From an uncultured Prevotella sp. (GTDB lineage Bacteria; Bacteroidota; Bacteroidia; Bacteroidales; Bacteroidaceae), in the NCBI GenBank assembly GCA_937901345.1, contig CALCHM010000127.1, forward strand, positions 1 through 64,000: a DNA stretch of 64,000 bases, read 5' to 3'. Below the pieces are notes generated by a model that saw nothing but the letters and a program-made list of their open reading frames with translations, was not told the origin of the DNA and made no database searches. This document shows positions 18,538 through 27,933 of this stretch, in pieces. The position numbers were made by a program, and so were the translations under genes. Each line of letters begins with the position of its first letter. Position 1 is the stretch's first letter.

Positions 18538-18665
18538 ATTAGTTGCTAAATAGGAGGTATATATGAGAGAAAGAATCGGAACATGTTTAGCGTCCGATTC
18601 TTTCCTTTTTTTGGGTGCATTATGTGATATACGTAAGACATATATTACATAAGTGCATCCCTTTA

Positions 18666-19412
18666 TTACATATTCATACCGCCATCAACCTGCAACACTT
18701 GACCTGTAACGTAACTAGAAAGGTCTGAAGCGAGGAAGGTTGCTACATTGGCAATGTCTTCTACCTGACCACCACGGCGGAGAGGAATTTTAGCGCACCA
18801 TTCTTTGCGTACTTCTTCAGGGAGTGCGCCTGTCATTGCTGTTTCGATGAAACCAGGAGCAATTGCGTTTGCACGGATGCCGCGAGATCCGAGTTCTTGA
18901 GCAATACTCTTAGCAAGGGCGATAAGACCTGCCTTAGATGCAGCATAGTTGCTTTGCCCCGCATTGCCGTGTACACCCACAACTGAAGCCATGTTGATGA
19001 TGTTACCGCTACGTTGGCGCATCATGATGGGGGTGCAAGCGTGGATGAAATTGAAGGCAGACTTCAAGTTTACTGCGATAACAGCATCCCATTGTGCTTC
19101 AGACATGCGCATCATGAGTCCGTCCTTTGTGATACCTGCATTATTAACGAGGATGTCGATTTGTCCGAATTCTTCCTTTACTGCATTTACAACTTCTTCT
19201 GTTTGAGCAAAGTCAGCTGCGTTACTCGCATAACCCACACACTTAACACCTAGTGCGGAGATTTCTGCTTCTGTTTGTTTGCCGTTTTCGTCAATTACAA
19301 GGTCTGTGAAGGCAATGTTTGCGCCTTCTTGAGCGAATTTCATTGCGATAGCCTTACCGATACCGCGTGCAGCGCCTGTGATGAGGGCTGTCTTACCTGT
19401 TAAAAGTCCCAT
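18666..19412 (-). CDS. fabG: 3-oxoacyl-[ACP] reductase FabG
   Basis: Short-chain dehydrogenase that reduces 3-oxoacyl-ACP with NADPH in type II fatty acid synthesis. It shows the cofactor motif TGAARGIGKAIA, NNAGITKDGL(M)MRM typical of FabG, the catalytic Ser in NMASVVG, the YAASKAG Tyr-x-x-x-Lys pair, APGFIETAMT and the C-terminal GQVLQVDGGMNM. 248 residues is exactly the normal size. It follows the TetR gene by 61 bases on the same strand, so they may be co-transcribed. Confidence 0.93.
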   Translation of the reverse strand: MGLLTGKTALITGAARGIGKAIAMKFAQEGANIAFTDLVIDENGKQTEAEISALGVKCVGYASNAADFAQTEEVVNAVKEEFGQIDILVNNAGITKDGLMMRMSEAQWDAVIAVNLKSAFNFIHACTPIMMRQRSGNIINMASVVGVHGNAGQSNYAASKAGLIALAKSIAQELGSRGIRANAIAPGFIETAMTGALPEEVRKEWCAKIPLRRGGQVEDIANVATFLASDLSSYVTGQVLQVDGGMNM

Positions 19413-19473
19413 TTTAATTGCTATTTATTCTTTAGGGTTGTTATATTTCTATTGGTTGGGGCTTTAAGTTTTA

Positions 19474-20052
19474 TTACTTAAGCACTTTGTTGAGAATGTC
19501 ACATACGATTCGCTTACTGTCATCGCTTGAAAGTCCTTTGGCTACTCTGTCATAGATGTAGGGCACTTCCATGCCTTTGATTGCATAGTGTATGATGTCG
19601 GCAACAAGTGGGATGCTTTCAATCTTAAAATGATTGCGATCCACTCCTTCTTGAAGCACTTGTCTGAGAACATTGCGCTCTTCTTCGTCGAATGCTCTTC
19701 GCACGCGTTCAACAGTTCTGATATCTCGGAAAAATTCTGCTCGCAGAGAACCGTTTCGTGTCACAACTTCTTTGATTACAGAGAGGTGTGTGTAAATGAT
19801 GCCAATGATTTTCTCTTCGGGTGAGATGATTTTGTTTGCGGTTTCATCCAATCTTTCTGATAGAATTTCGAGTTCAGATGTTATGACTGCCTCATATAGT
19901 TCTTCTTTGTTTTTGAAGTAGGTGTAAAGCGTGCGTCTCCCTTTGCCCGAGGCCGCAGCAATATCGTTCATTGTTGTGGCTTCAAATCCTTGGCGCACAA
20001 AGAGTTCACGAGCGCATTCTACAAGGCGGTTTCGGGTTTTAGAAATAGACAT
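19474..20052 (-). CDS. TetR/AcrR-family transcriptional regulator
   Basis: A 192-residue regulator. The N-terminal helix-turn-helix reads RLVECARELFVRQGFEATTMNDIAAASGKGRRTLYTYFKNKEELYEAV, matching the TetR signature; the C-terminal helical domain for ligand and dimerisation is variable. Being directly upstream of fabG, it may control lipid metabolism or its own operon; that is inference from context. A consensus promoter precedes it. Confidence 0.9.
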   Translation of the reverse strand: MSISKTRNRLVECARELFVRQGFEATTMNDIAAASGKGRRTLYTYFKNKEELYEAVITSELEILSERLDETANKIISPEEKIIGIIYTHLSVIKEVVTRNGSLRAEFFRDIRTVERVRRAFDEEERNVLRQVLQEGVDRNHFKIESIPLVADIIHYAIKGMEVPYIYDRVAKGLSSDDSKRIVCDILNKVLK

Positions 20053-20124
20053 AGTTGAAAATTGTTGTGAATGGACTTGAATAGTAATTGGATTTCTGAA
20101 TTACGCACACTTGAATTCTATGTG

Positions 20125-20157
20125 CAAAGGTACAAGTATTTTACCTAAATTGCCAAA
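20125..20157 (-). promoter_or_regulatory. Promoter of the TetR-fabG unit
   Basis: On the minus strand, TTTG at 20157-20154 and TACCTTTG at 20132-20125 are separated by 21 bases. It lies about 75 bases upstream of the TetR start. Confidence 0.65.
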
Positions 20158-20232
20158 CTATATGCTCCTTTTTTGCACAAAAACTTTAGAAATGAGAAAT
20201 AAGGAAGGCGAGATATGAGAGATGAGGGGGTG

Positions 20233-20273
20233 AAAAAGCAAATAGGCAACCCTCGGGAGAGGATTGCCTATTG
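20233..20273 (-). terminator. Terminator of rplU-rpmA
   Basis: AATAGGCAA pairs with TTGCCTATT across a short G/C-rich loop, with a T-rich stretch on the minus-strand 3' side. It lies about 20 bases past the rpmA stop. Confidence 0.65.
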
Positions 20274-20292
20274 TAATCATTTTCGTTGGTAA

Positions 20293-20550
20293 TTAAGCCT
20301 TGGGCTCAACACTAACTACGCTACGGTCACGCTGACCGCGCTTGAAAGTTACAACACCATCTGTGAGTGCGAAGAGAGTGTGGTCGCTACCCATACCTAC
20401 GTTCTTACCAGGGTAGTGAACTGTACCGCGCTGACGCACGATAATGTTACCTGCGATGCAAGTCTGACCACCCCAGATCTTAACACCTAATCTTTGTGAA
20501 GCTGATTCACGGCCGTTCTTAGAACTACCAACACCTTTCTTATGTGCCAT
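20293..20550 (-). CDS. rpmA: 50S ribosomal protein L27
   Basis: An 85-residue large-subunit ribosomal protein located near the peptidyl transferase centre. The start [24 protein letters not shown] and [15 protein letters not shown] core ([31 protein letters not shown]) are diagnostic. There is no N-terminal cleavable extension of the Firmicutes type. It is transcribed after rplU with a 22-base gap. Confidence 0.97.
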   Translation of the reverse strand: MAHKKGVGSSKNGRESASQRLGVKIWGGQTCIAGNIIVRQRGTVHYPGKNVGMGSDHTLFALTDGVVTFKRGQRDRSVVSVEPKA

Positions 20551-20572
20551 TTTCTTCTAACTTTTTAAGGGG

Positions 20573-20890
20573 TTAAGCAATTACGTTTTTGATTGTCAAC
20601 TGAGTGTACTGATGGCGGTAACCATTCAACTTGCGGTAACCTTTACGGCGCTTCTTGTGGAAAACGAGCACCTTGTCACCCTTTACGAGGGGATCGATTA
20701 CTTCGCATACTACCTTAGCGCCTTCAACTACGGGAGCGCCTACAGTAACTTGACCATTGTTGTCTACCAACAACACCTTTTCAAATTCAACAGCCTGACC
20801 GCTTTCTGCGTTCTGAATGTGGTTTACGAAGAGCTTCTTGCCTTCTTCCACCTTAAACTGCTGACCGTTAATCTCTACGATTGCGTACAT
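20573..20890 (-). CDS. rplU: 50S ribosomal protein L21
   Basis: A 105-residue ribosomal protein that binds 23S rRNA. The start ATG at 20890 gives [22 protein letters not shown], the conserved L21 N-terminus; the core [28 protein letters not shown] is the family signature. An upstream in-frame start adds a non-conserved extension and is rejected. It is the first gene of the rplU-rpmA pair. A TAATTTTG -7 element lies at about 20980-20973 on the minus strand. Confidence 0.97.
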   Translation of the reverse strand: MYAIVEINGQQFKVEEGKKLFVNHIQNAESGQAVEFEKVLLVDNNGQVTVGAPVVEGAKVVCEVIDPLVKGDKVLVFHKKRRKGYRKLNGYRHQYTQLTIKNVIA

Positions 20891-20987
20891 TATTATAAAT
20901 ATATTAAACGGATTTTTCCAAGAGGCGTAGTCTTTTGACTCGCTTGTTTTGCCCCTTTGGACTCTAATCGGGTGCAAAATTACGACT

Positions 20988-22583
20988 TTATTTTTTACCC
21001 CACAAGTGTTCGTATGCTTTTTTTACTTTCTCGGCGCTGCTAAGTGTGTTTGAATCTGCTGCTTGGGGAATGTTTATGGGGATGAGTGCTGACTCGTTGC
21101 CATAAGCGTCTACTGAGGTGATCGCATATTGCTCATACAAGAGTTCGGGTAAGGCGGGGGTATAATGGAAAGTGGTTTGGCGAAGTTTGTGGGCGATGCA
21201 TTTGGGCGTAGTATCATCTTTGCAGATGCGGTATACATTGTAATATATGGGTGTTGCATCTTCAACGGCATTCCATTTTAAGTTAATGCTATGTCCGCTT
21301 TTGGTTATTTCTGCCTTAGGTGCAATAGGGGGGATGCTATCAGTCCACGTCATTGCCGGCGTCATTGCGGGTGATTTGTAAAAGTCGCGTTGTAACCAGT
21401 CGTAGAGTCCCTTTTCATTGTTTAACAAGAATTCAGAGCGGAAGAAGGCATGTCCGCCCATTCCTAGGTCTCGAGTGACATGCATTTGGCGTCTTACAAT
21501 CTCAAGACTCCAATTTTGCAAGTGACGGTTTAAGAAGTATATACCCAATCCTGGAACAACAGGTCGCCCTGCACAATTTTCTTGCCAATCTACAGCAAAT
21601 GGGTAAAAATGTTTGCCGTCGAAGTACATCATGGGAAAAAGTGCATCCATGAGTCCGTCTTTCAACCATTCTTGGGCTTCTTGATTAACAGCTGAATAGG
21701 CATTCCATCCGTAACTGCTTTGTCGGGGGAGATCCTTATATTTCCCGATGGGGGCGCAGGTGAGTTTTATCCATGGTCGTACGGTCTTAATTGCTGTGTG
21801 GATTTGTGTTACGCAGCGTGTGACGTTGGCTCTGCGCCATGTTGCTTTGTTTTGTTTGTTGCCGTATTTTTTGTAGGTCTTGGCATCGTTAAATTTAATG
21901 GCTTTTTCGGGATAGCGAATGTAATCAAGGTGTATGCCGTCAACGTTGTAGTTGGTTACGATTTCCTCACAGATGGTCGCCAAATACTCTGCTGTGCCTG
22001 GAACTCCAGGGTCTAACATCCACACATCGTCACAGCGTTGGCACAATTCGGGGCGTTTATGGGGCAGTGCTTGTTTCCCTAACTTTTTTTCTGTTGGCAC
22101 TTTGCATATGGGGAAAGATACTACCCATGCGTGGCATTCCAACCCACGTTTGTGGCATTCCTCAATGGCGAACGCTAATGGGTCATAGAGTGGTGCTTTT
22201 CCTGGTGTTCCCGTAAATGCTTCGTCCCAAGGTTCATATTTTGATTGGTATGCTGTTGTTGAACGCATACGTGCTTGCACGAAAACGGTATTAATATTTG
22301 CTGCCACATATTTGTCAAGCATTTGTCGGAGTTCTTCTTTTTGGCGTTCTGCGCCTTCAGGAGTGGTAGCAGGTTTCTTTGGCCAGTCAAGGTTTAAGTA
22401 TGTAGTCAACCACACAGCGCGATACTCGCGAGGCATGGCTGTTATAGTCAGATGGCAACACGTCAGTAAGAGGGTGATGCAGAGGCGTAGGATGAAGTGT
22501 TTGGGGATCACGTGTAAGGGAGTTATATGGTGTTTGTGTATGAAAAAGAGGTGTCGTAAAGACGAACGAGGGGGAGAAAGCAC
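20988..22583 (-). CDS. GHL10-type glycoside hydrolase-like protein (DUF187), with C-terminal Fn3-like domain
   Basis: An exported protein of up to 531 residues. After a hydrophobic signal-like stretch ([14 protein letters not shown]) comes the DUF187/GHL10 core: [73 protein letters not shown], and [11 protein letters not shown] with likely catalytic acids, as in the E. coli YddW family. The last ~100 residues form a fibronectin-III-like sandwich. GHL10 proteins act on glycans, probably peptidoglycan-related ones. The start is uncertain because several in-frame starts precede the signal peptide. It shares orientation with the TPR and GH127-like genes upstream, a possible operon. Confidence 0.85.
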   Translation of the reverse strand: MLSPPRSSLRHLFFIHKHHITPLHVIPKHFILRLCITLLLTCCHLTITAMPREYRAVWLTTYLNLDWPKKPATTPEGAERQKEELRQMLDKYVAANINTVFVQARMRSTTAYQSKYEPWDEAFTGTPGKAPLYDPLAFAIEECHKRGLECHAWVVSFPICKVPTEKKLGKQALPHKRPELCQRCDDVWMLDPGVPGTAEYLATICEEIVTNYNVDGIHLDYIRYPEKAIKFNDAKTYKKYGNKQNKATWRRANVTRCVTQIHTAIKTVRPWIKLTCAPIGKYKDLPRQSSYGWNAYSAVNQEAQEWLKDGLMDALFPMMYFDGKHFYPFAVDWQENCAGRPVVPGLGIYFLNRHLQNWSLEIVRRQMHVTRDLGMGGHAFFRSEFLLNNEKGLYDWLQRDFYKSPAMTPAMTWTDSIPPIAPKAEITKSGHSINLKWNAVEDATPIYYNVYRICKDDTTPKCIAHKLRQTTFHYTPALPELLYEQYAITSVDAYGNESALIPINIPQAADSNTLSSAEKVKKAYEHLWGKK

Positions 22584-22604
22584 GGTGGTATGCTGATGTG
22601 CGCG

Positions 22605-23501
22605 TTATTTTCTACTTAAGGTGCGAGCTTTTAAGCGGTCTTTTTCTGCTAGCGAGTGTTTTCCTAGTTGTTCAAGGCATTGTGCGCGCTCAATGTAGAG
22701 TGCAGCGCTTTGAGGTGCTAGGTGAATAGCTGCGTCATAATCTAAAAGTGCTAAGTCATGGAGGTTGAGTGCGCTATAGATTGTTGCTCGAAGGGCGAGT
22801 GCGTCAACGTTTCCCTTATTTACGCTAATGTGATGCGTGAGTCGTTCAATGGCTTCTTGAGAGCGTCCTTCTTCGTGGAGTGATAAGGCAAGCATGATAG
22901 GCGCATTTTCATTTTTAGGGTCAAGTAGGCATAGTGCTTCTAAATCTTGACGTGCTTCATGGTTGAGGCGCATTCCTATGAGTGCTGATGCACGAATGAA
23001 GAGTAAACGCGTGCGTGCTTCTTTCGTTGGGGTGAGGTTGAGCAGGGCGTCGCAGTCATTTTTTGCCTCCAAAAAGTGGTGGAGTTGCAGTTCCACAACT
23101 GCTCGTGCCATTCTGATGTGATGCAGTTCGGGTTTTTGTCTCAGTGCTGCGTTGTAATGTTGCTCTGCTTCGTCTAAGCGACCTTCAACTTCTGCTATCT
23201 CTCCTAGATGTTGCTCAATGACGTAGTTCCCTTCAGCCTTGGGACGAAGTTGGAGTGCCTCTTTGAAGTGCTTCTTGGCAATGGTTAAGGAGTCGCAATG
23301 CAAGGCGCTGAATGCACGTTTTAGACAGTCGGCATAGTGCAAAGAATCTGCTTTTGCTGTTTGGTTATGTGCCTCTCGATCGTAGTCTTGTAGTGTTTTT
23401 GAACGTACATTTCCTCCCTTATCGATGTCGATAATGGTTTGGGCAGACGCTGAGATGGTGATGATGGGTAGCAACAGGAGCAGTCGGAGGAGTTTAGGCA
23501 T
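22605..23501 (-). CDS. TPR repeat periplasmic protein
   Basis: A 298-residue protein with an N-terminal signal peptide (LLRLLLLLPIITISASAQ) followed by tandem tetratricopeptide repeats, for example AEGNYVIEQHLGEIAEVEGRLDEAEQHYNAALRQKP and DALALRATIYSALNLHDLALLDYDAAIHLAP, up to the C-terminus. TPR arrays are protein-protein scaffolds, so no enzymatic role is suggested. It lies 21 bases upstream of the GHL10 gene on the same strand. Confidence 0.85.
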   Translation of the reverse strand: MPKLLRLLLLLPIITISASAQTIIDIDKGGNVRSKTLQDYDREAHNQTAKADSLHYADCLKRAFSALHCDSLTIAKKHFKEALQLRPKAEGNYVIEQHLGEIAEVEGRLDEAEQHYNAALRQKPELHHIRMARAVVELQLHHFLEAKNDCDALLNLTPTKEARTRLLFIRASALIGMRLNHEARQDLEALCLLDPKNENAPIMLALSLHEEGRSQEAIERLTHHISVNKGNVDALALRATIYSALNLHDLALLDYDAAIHLAPQSAALYIERAQCLEQLGKHSLAEKDRLKARTLSRK

Positions 23502-23545
23502 TTTTTTATTAGGGAGAGAAAGAATTTTTGCGAAAGAGGTGTTTG

Positions 23546-24319
23546 TTAACGCATTTCTAAGAGCGGTTGTGGCAAATCAAAGTATATTTCAAACCCTGGA
23601 CGCCAGGTGTTGGTGATGATGGCATAACCTCTTTCTATGCGATAAGGGGTGTCATGACCATTGCAGTAGATGGGAAATGAAGTGTCGTTCCATTCTCCCT
23701 CGGGCAATCGTATGCACATCGTGAGTTTTAATCCTTGCCGTGTGGGCATCTGTGCAAAACGTATTTTTACACGTTCATGAAAGGGCATGCCTGTAATGAG
23801 GTCTAATTGGTAGTTGCCTGCGGCATGAGGCAAAATAACTGAAGCGTTTGCATAGAAATTTACGTACACGGTGTCGTTCTTAATTGCCATCATAGTGCCT
23901 ATTGCGTTCAGCAGAGTTTGTGCTGCTGCCATCTTTTCCGCTCCCATTTCGGACTGGGTTGCATTTTGAATGAGCGGTCCATAGATAAGTTGTTCCATCT
24001 CGCGCGCATAATGTGCATCAGCTGTGAGTAAGAGCATTTGAGCAGTGAGGTTGAAGCGATTGACTGCCGAAAAGACGTCTGTTGCAGTGAGGTTGCGTTC
24101 TTTAGCCTTCAACCATGCGGTTTCTAATGTGGGGAGTTGTGCTAATGTGGCAGTAAGCGGTTGAGGAATAAGTTGCTTACTGACATTCAGAGCCGTGTTT
24201 CTAAGGTTCATAGCGTCGTTGTCCCAAGTCATGATGCTATCGGCTGAGACAAAGCGCATTTGCGCCTTGACCATGAGCCCGAAACAAAGGAGAGTGAGTG
24301 TAAAAAGGAATTTTTTCAT
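23546..24319 (-). CDS. Exported protein resembling the C-terminal half of GH127-type enzymes
   Basis: About 257 residues with a signal peptide (MKKFLFTLTLLCFGLMVKAQ; ATG at 24319 preferred over an upstream start). The segment NLTAQMLLLTADAHYAREMEQLIYGPLI resembles the helix of GH127 beta-L-arabinofuranosidases that carries LTGDARYADVMERALYN-like sequence, and the part from DTVYVNFYANASVIL onwards resembles their beta-sandwich domain. The (alpha/alpha)6 catalytic barrel is mostly absent, so it is at best a shortened, diverged relative and probably not a normal GH127 enzyme. The assignment is tentative. It is same-strand with the TPR gene. Confidence 0.5.
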   Translation of the reverse strand: MKKFLFTLTLLCFGLMVKAQMRFVSADSIMTWDNDAMNLRNTALNVSKQLIPQPLTATLAQLPTLETAWLKAKERNLTATDVFSAVNRFNLTAQMLLLTADAHYAREMEQLIYGPLIQNATQSEMGAEKMAAAQTLLNAIGTMMAIKNDTVYVNFYANASVILPHAAGNYQLDLITGMPFHERVKIRFAQMPTRQGLKLTMCIRLPEGEWNDTSFPIYCNGHDTPYRIERGYAIITNTWRPGFEIYFDLPQPLLEMR

Positions 24320-24581
24320 GCTGCAATCAATAGAGGGCAAAGTTAATAATATTATTTCAGTTGTCAACTCAGCGAGTGGCAGAATAACATTTATTAGGAT
24401 TTCTTGTCTTGTATGTAGCGGAGTGGAAGTGTGATTTGTATAGGCCGGCGCTTGATTGTCGGGATTTTATTCCGACCTTTGCACCTCAAAACTGCGTTTC
24501 TGAGTGAGAGAATGAGCGTTTGTGTGCGTAAATTTCGTTTTTATGTGCAGAAATCTATGGAACGCTAAAATCTGTTCGTTT

Positions 24582-25928
24582 ATGATGCAATTACTTAGTT
24601 ATAGGTGCCATAGCGTTGCTTTGCTGAAATTGGGACTTCCCATTGTTGTGGGACAATTGGGAATTATTATTTTAAGTCTTGCCGATACGTTGATGGTGGG
24701 GCGCTACGGCACGGATGAATTGGCTGCTGCTGGGTTTGTGAACAACATGTTCAACCTCGTGATTATGTTTGCCACGGGGTTTTCTTACGGTCTGACGCCC
24801 ATCGTTGGGCGTTTGTTTGGTCAGCATGACTATAAGTCAATCGGCGGACGTTTGAAAAACGGACTGATTGCCAATCTGTTGATGGCCATTCTGCTGACCT
24901 TGGGGATGGTTGTGCTTTACTTGAATCTCCACCGCTTAGGACAGCCCGATGAACTCTTGCCCTTGATGCGCCCCTACTATCTCACGTTGCTCATTTCCAT
25001 TGTGTTTGTCATGCTCTTCAATGCCTTCAAGCAGTTTGCCGATGGCATTACCGACACACGTACGGCAATGTGGTTTTTGTTAGGCGGAAACCTGCTAAAT
25101 ATAGTGGGAAACTGGTTGCTGATTTACGGAAATTGCGGTTTCCCTGAAATGGGACTTTTGGGAGCAGGGATCGCTACGCTCTTTTCACGTATCATGATGG
25201 TCGTTTGCTTTGCGGTTTATTTCTTCTCCGTGTCGCGCTATCGTGCGTATCGTGAAGGGTTCTTAAAGTCCCAGGTGAACCGACGCGACTTTTTGGAAAT
25301 TAATAAATTAGGACTCCCCATTGCGCTTCAAATAACGATGGAAACCGCTTCGTTTAGTTTGACCGCCGTTATGGTAGGGTGGTTGGGAAGTCTTGCCCTT
25401 GCGGCGCACCAAGTGATGCTCACGGTGGGGCAATTAGGTTTTATGCTTTATTATGGAATGGCAGCCGCAATCACGGTTCGAGTAAGTAATTATCATGGAA
25501 GTCACGACCTGCCCAACTTGAGGCGCACGGTGGCTACGGGATTTCGCATTATTCTCGCCATGGCAGTTGGTGTGTCGGCACTGATGCTCACGTTCCGAAG
25601 CGACTTAGGCGTGTGGTTCACTAACAGTCATGACGTGGCGCTTGTTGTTGCTTCGCTGGTGATTCCCTTTGTTGTATATCAATTTGGTGATGGGTTACAG
25701 TGCACGTTCTCCAATGCGCTTCGTGGTATATCTGAGGTCAAGCAAATGGTAGTAATCTCCTTCGTAGCTTACGTACTTATCTCCCTCCCTGCTGCCTATG
25801 TGCTGGGCTTTGTGTGTGACTTAGGGCTGGTCGGAATATGGTGGTCATTCCCTCTCGGGCTTACAAGCGCCGGAATCATGTTCAGACTGAACTTCAAGTC
25901 AAAGGTGCGCAAGATGGAGCGGCAGTAA
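24582..25928 (+). CDS. MATE-family multidrug efflux transporter
   Basis: About 448 residues with twelve predicted membrane helices. The N-terminal helix LLKLGLPIVVGQLGIIILSLADTLMVGRYGTDELAAAGFVNN is the classic MATE (NorM-like) start, and the second half repeats it (INKLGLPIALQITMETASFSLTAVMVGWLGSLALAAHQVML). Such proteins expel cationic drugs in exchange for Na+ or H+. I prefer the ATG at 24582 (MMQLLSY) over upstream in-frame starts lying in unrelated sequence. It is monocistronic and convergent with the DUF3276 gene. Confidence 0.9.
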   Translation: MMQLLSYRCHSVALLKLGLPIVVGQLGIIILSLADTLMVGRYGTDELAAAGFVNNMFNLVIMFATGFSYGLTPIVGRLFGQHDYKSIGGRLKNGLIANLLMAILLTLGMVVLYLNLHRLGQPDELLPLMRPYYLTLLISIVFVMLFNAFKQFADGITDTRTAMWFLLGGNLLNIVGNWLLIYGNCGFPEMGLLGAGIATLFSRIMMVVCFAVYFFSVSRYRAYREGFLKSQVNRRDFLEINKLGLPIALQITMETASFSLTAVMVGWLGSLALAAHQVMLTVGQLGFMLYYGMAAAITVRVSNYHGSHDLPNLRRTVATGFRIILAMAVGVSALMLTFRSDLGVWFTNSHDVALVVASLVIPFVVYQFGDGLQCTFSNALRGISEVKQMVVISFVAYVLISLPAAYVLGFVCDLGLVGIWWSFPLGLTSAGIMFRLNFKSKVRKMERQ

Positions 25929-25944
25929 GTTAGGAGTAAAAGCA

Positions 25945-25984
25945 AATAAAAAGTGTGTGAACCGCGGTCCACACACTTTTTATT
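25945..25984. terminator. Bidirectional terminator between the MATE and DUF3276 genes
   Basis: ATAAAAAGTGTGTG (from 25947) and CACACACTTTTTAT form a near-perfect palindrome with A and T runs on either side. It serves both convergent genes. Confidence 0.85.
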
Positions 25985-25990
25985 CTTTCG

Positions 25991-26392
25991 TTAAAATTCC
26001 AATTCGCCAAGCTTGATTTCATTGCTATCTTCTACTTCGTTTTCGATGGCAACTTCTTCTGCAACTTCCTCAGTCACAACGGGCGCTTCTTCATAGCGTG
26101 AGTAGCGCGCTTGAGCTGGTTGTGTTTCGATGGCAAACTGAGCAGCGTCAGAAAATGCTTCAAGGAATTTTTCAAGGTCTTCGCGATAGAGGAATATTTT
26201 GTGCTTTTCAAATACGGGGCGCATTTCCTCCGTGCCTTCCTTAACGCGTTTGCTCTCAGTGAGTGAGAGGTAGAGCTCGTCATGACGGTCGCGTTTCACA
26301 TCAATATAATAAATACGCTTACCTGCTTTTACTGACTTACTAAAGAGAATGTCGTTGTCAACTTTTCCGTTCATCTGGTTTATTTGTTTCAA
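25991..26392 (-). CDS. DUF3276 / PUR-domain nucleic-acid-binding protein
   Basis: A 133-residue protein. The PUR-alpha-like core is DNDILFSKSVKAGKRIYYIDVKRDRHDELYLSLTESKRV...FEKHKIFLYREDLEKFLEAF, and the C-terminal tail is acidic (EVAEEVAIENEVEDSNEIKL). Bacteroidetes and spirochaetes carry such single PUR proteins, some shown to bind DNA or RNA (BpuR-like). Two closely spaced starts are possible (26392 or the Met of MNGKVDND). It is monocistronic. Confidence 0.85.
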   Translation of the reverse strand: MKQINQMNGKVDNDILFSKSVKAGKRIYYIDVKRDRHDELYLSLTESKRVKEGTEEMRPVFEKHKIFLYREDLEKFLEAFSDAAQFAIETQPAQARYSRYEEAPVVTEEVAEEVAIENEVEDSNEIKLGELEF

Positions 26393-26550
26393 AAGTGATG
26401 TTTAAAATATTCGGGGCGAAATTGCAACGAATTTTCTGAACTGCCAAGCGCATGTGCAATATTTTTGTGTAAAAAAATGCAAGGTGTTCTTTTCTTGGAT
26501 TTTTGCAGTATAATTTGCAAGTAAGTAAGGGAATAATCCATAATTATTAG

Positions 26551-26558
26551 TATCTTTG
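26551..26558 (+). promoter_or_regulatory. -7 element of the nusB operon
   Basis: TATCTTTG lies 27 bases upstream of the nusB start. A clear TTTG -33 box is not obvious. Confidence 0.5.
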
Positions 26559-26584
26559 CCGAGATTTATAAAACGAAGTGAACA

Positions 26585-27535
26585 ATGATTAATCGTGAAC
26601 TCATAAGAACTAAGGTGGTACAGTTGGTGTATGCTTACGTTCAGAATGAAGATAAGTCTCTTGACGTTGCGGAAAATGAACTTGAGTTTAGTCTCATGAA
26701 GTCATACGAACTTTATAAGTTGCTGCTTTCGCTACTTGTTCAAGTAAAATACACTGCCCAGCGCCGTGAAGAAGCGCGACTTGCGCGTGCAGAGCGTTTA
26801 GGTGTCGTTTCTGACGAGTTGCCACTTGATAAATATTTGGCTGAAAACAAGTTGCTGCAAAAGATGTCTGAAAACAAAATGTTGCTTGACTATCTTGAAA
26901 ACGAAAAGCAGGAATGGATGGAAGACGACGCCTTGATTCGAAACATCTATAAGTCGTTTACCGAGAGTTCTATCTATCACGAATATATCCACAAGGGAGA
27001 TTACAGTATCAAGGCCGATCGTGAGTTGCTGCGTCGCCTTTATAAGGAGTTCTTATTTGACAACGAATTGCTTGAAAGTACCCTTGAAGATCACAGCATC
27101 TATTGGAACGATGATAAGGAAATCATTGACCAATTCGTGATAAAGACTTTAGGCGTTTTTAATGGCGAGTCACAACCCGATATGCCTTTGCTTTCAGAGT
27201 TTTCTGCTGAAGAAGACCGCGAGTTTGCTTTCCAACTCTTCCGCCAAACCATTGAGCGCGGTGAGGAAATGAACAATCACTTGCGCACTAACTGCTTGAA
27301 GTGGGACTTTGACCGTATTGCGCTGATGGATAAAGTGATTATCCAAACGGCATTGACAGAAATCCTCACTTTCTCAGATATTCCCTTAAACGTGAGCATC
27401 AATGAATACGTGGAGATTGCCAAAAATTACAGCACCAACCGAAGCGGTGCATTCGTGAATGGACAACTCGATGGCATCTGTAAGCGTCTGAACAAGGAGC
27501 GTATCTTGATGAAAATCTCCATGAAGAAGAAGTAA
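26585..27535 (+). CDS. nusB: Transcription antitermination factor NusB (long Bacteroidetes form)
   Basis: A 316-residue NusB. It starts MINRELIRTKVVQLVYAYVQNEDKSLDVAENELEFSLMKSYELY, like other Bacteroidetes NusB proteins that carry a long helical N-terminal extension, and ends in the NusB fold with WDFDRIALMDKVIIQTALTEILTFSDIPLNVSINEYVEIAKNYS. NusB with NusE (S10) binds boxA RNA in rRNA antitermination. It is the first gene of the conserved nusB-yajC-ybbR-coaE cluster. Confidence 0.93.
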   Translation: MINRELIRTKVVQLVYAYVQNEDKSLDVAENELEFSLMKSYELYKLLLSLLVQVKYTAQRREEARLARAERLGVVSDELPLDKYLAENKLLQKMSENKMLLDYLENEKQEWMEDDALIRNIYKSFTESSIYHEYIHKGDYSIKADRELLRRLYKEFLFDNELLESTLEDHSIYWNDDKEIIDQFVIKTLGVFNGESQPDMPLLSEFSAEEDREFAFQLFRQTIERGEEMNNHLRTNCLKWDFDRIALMDKVIIQTALTEILTFSDIPLNVSINEYVEIAKNYSTNRSGAFVNGQLDGICKRLNKERILMKISMKKK

Positions 27536-27600
27536 TCCTTCGACGAAAAATAGCACTCTTAATTACTCAAAAATCATATTAAATTAATTTCGAATAAACT

Positions 27601-27918
27601 ATGTTATTTGCATTTTTACAGGCAGCTCCCGCTCAGCAGGGTAGTGGTTGGAGCATGATTATCATGCTTGTGGTGATGTTTGCAATCATGTATTTCTTCA
27701 TGATTCGTCCCCAGCAGAAGAAGCAGAAGGAAGCACAGAATTTCCGTAATTCTCTCACTGTAGGTCAAGAAGTTATTACCATTGGTGGTATTTACGGCGT
27801 AGTGCGTAGCGTGGACGTTGATGGCGTTGTAACTCTTGAAGTTGCTTCAGGCGTGAAGATTCGTGTGCACAAAGATGGTATTAACCCCGTTGCAACTCCC
27901 GTAGGCGGAAACAAGTAA
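27601..27918 (+). CDS. yajC: Preprotein translocase subunit YajC
   Basis: A 105-residue single-pass inner-membrane protein associated with SecDF. A membrane helix (WSMIIMLVVMFAIMYFFMIRPQQKKQKE) is followed by the conserved SLTVGQEVITIGGIYGVVRSVDVDGVVTLEVASGVKIRVHKDGINPV. The RPQQKKQK motif after the helix is diagnostic. It lies 65 bases after nusB. Confidence 0.95.
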   Translation: MLFAFLQAAPAQQGSGWSMIIMLVVMFAIMYFFMIRPQQKKQKEAQNFRNSLTVGQEVITIGGIYGVVRSVDVDGVVTLEVASGVKIRVHKDGINPVATPVGGNK

Positions 27919-27933
27919 AAACGGACTTCCCCC

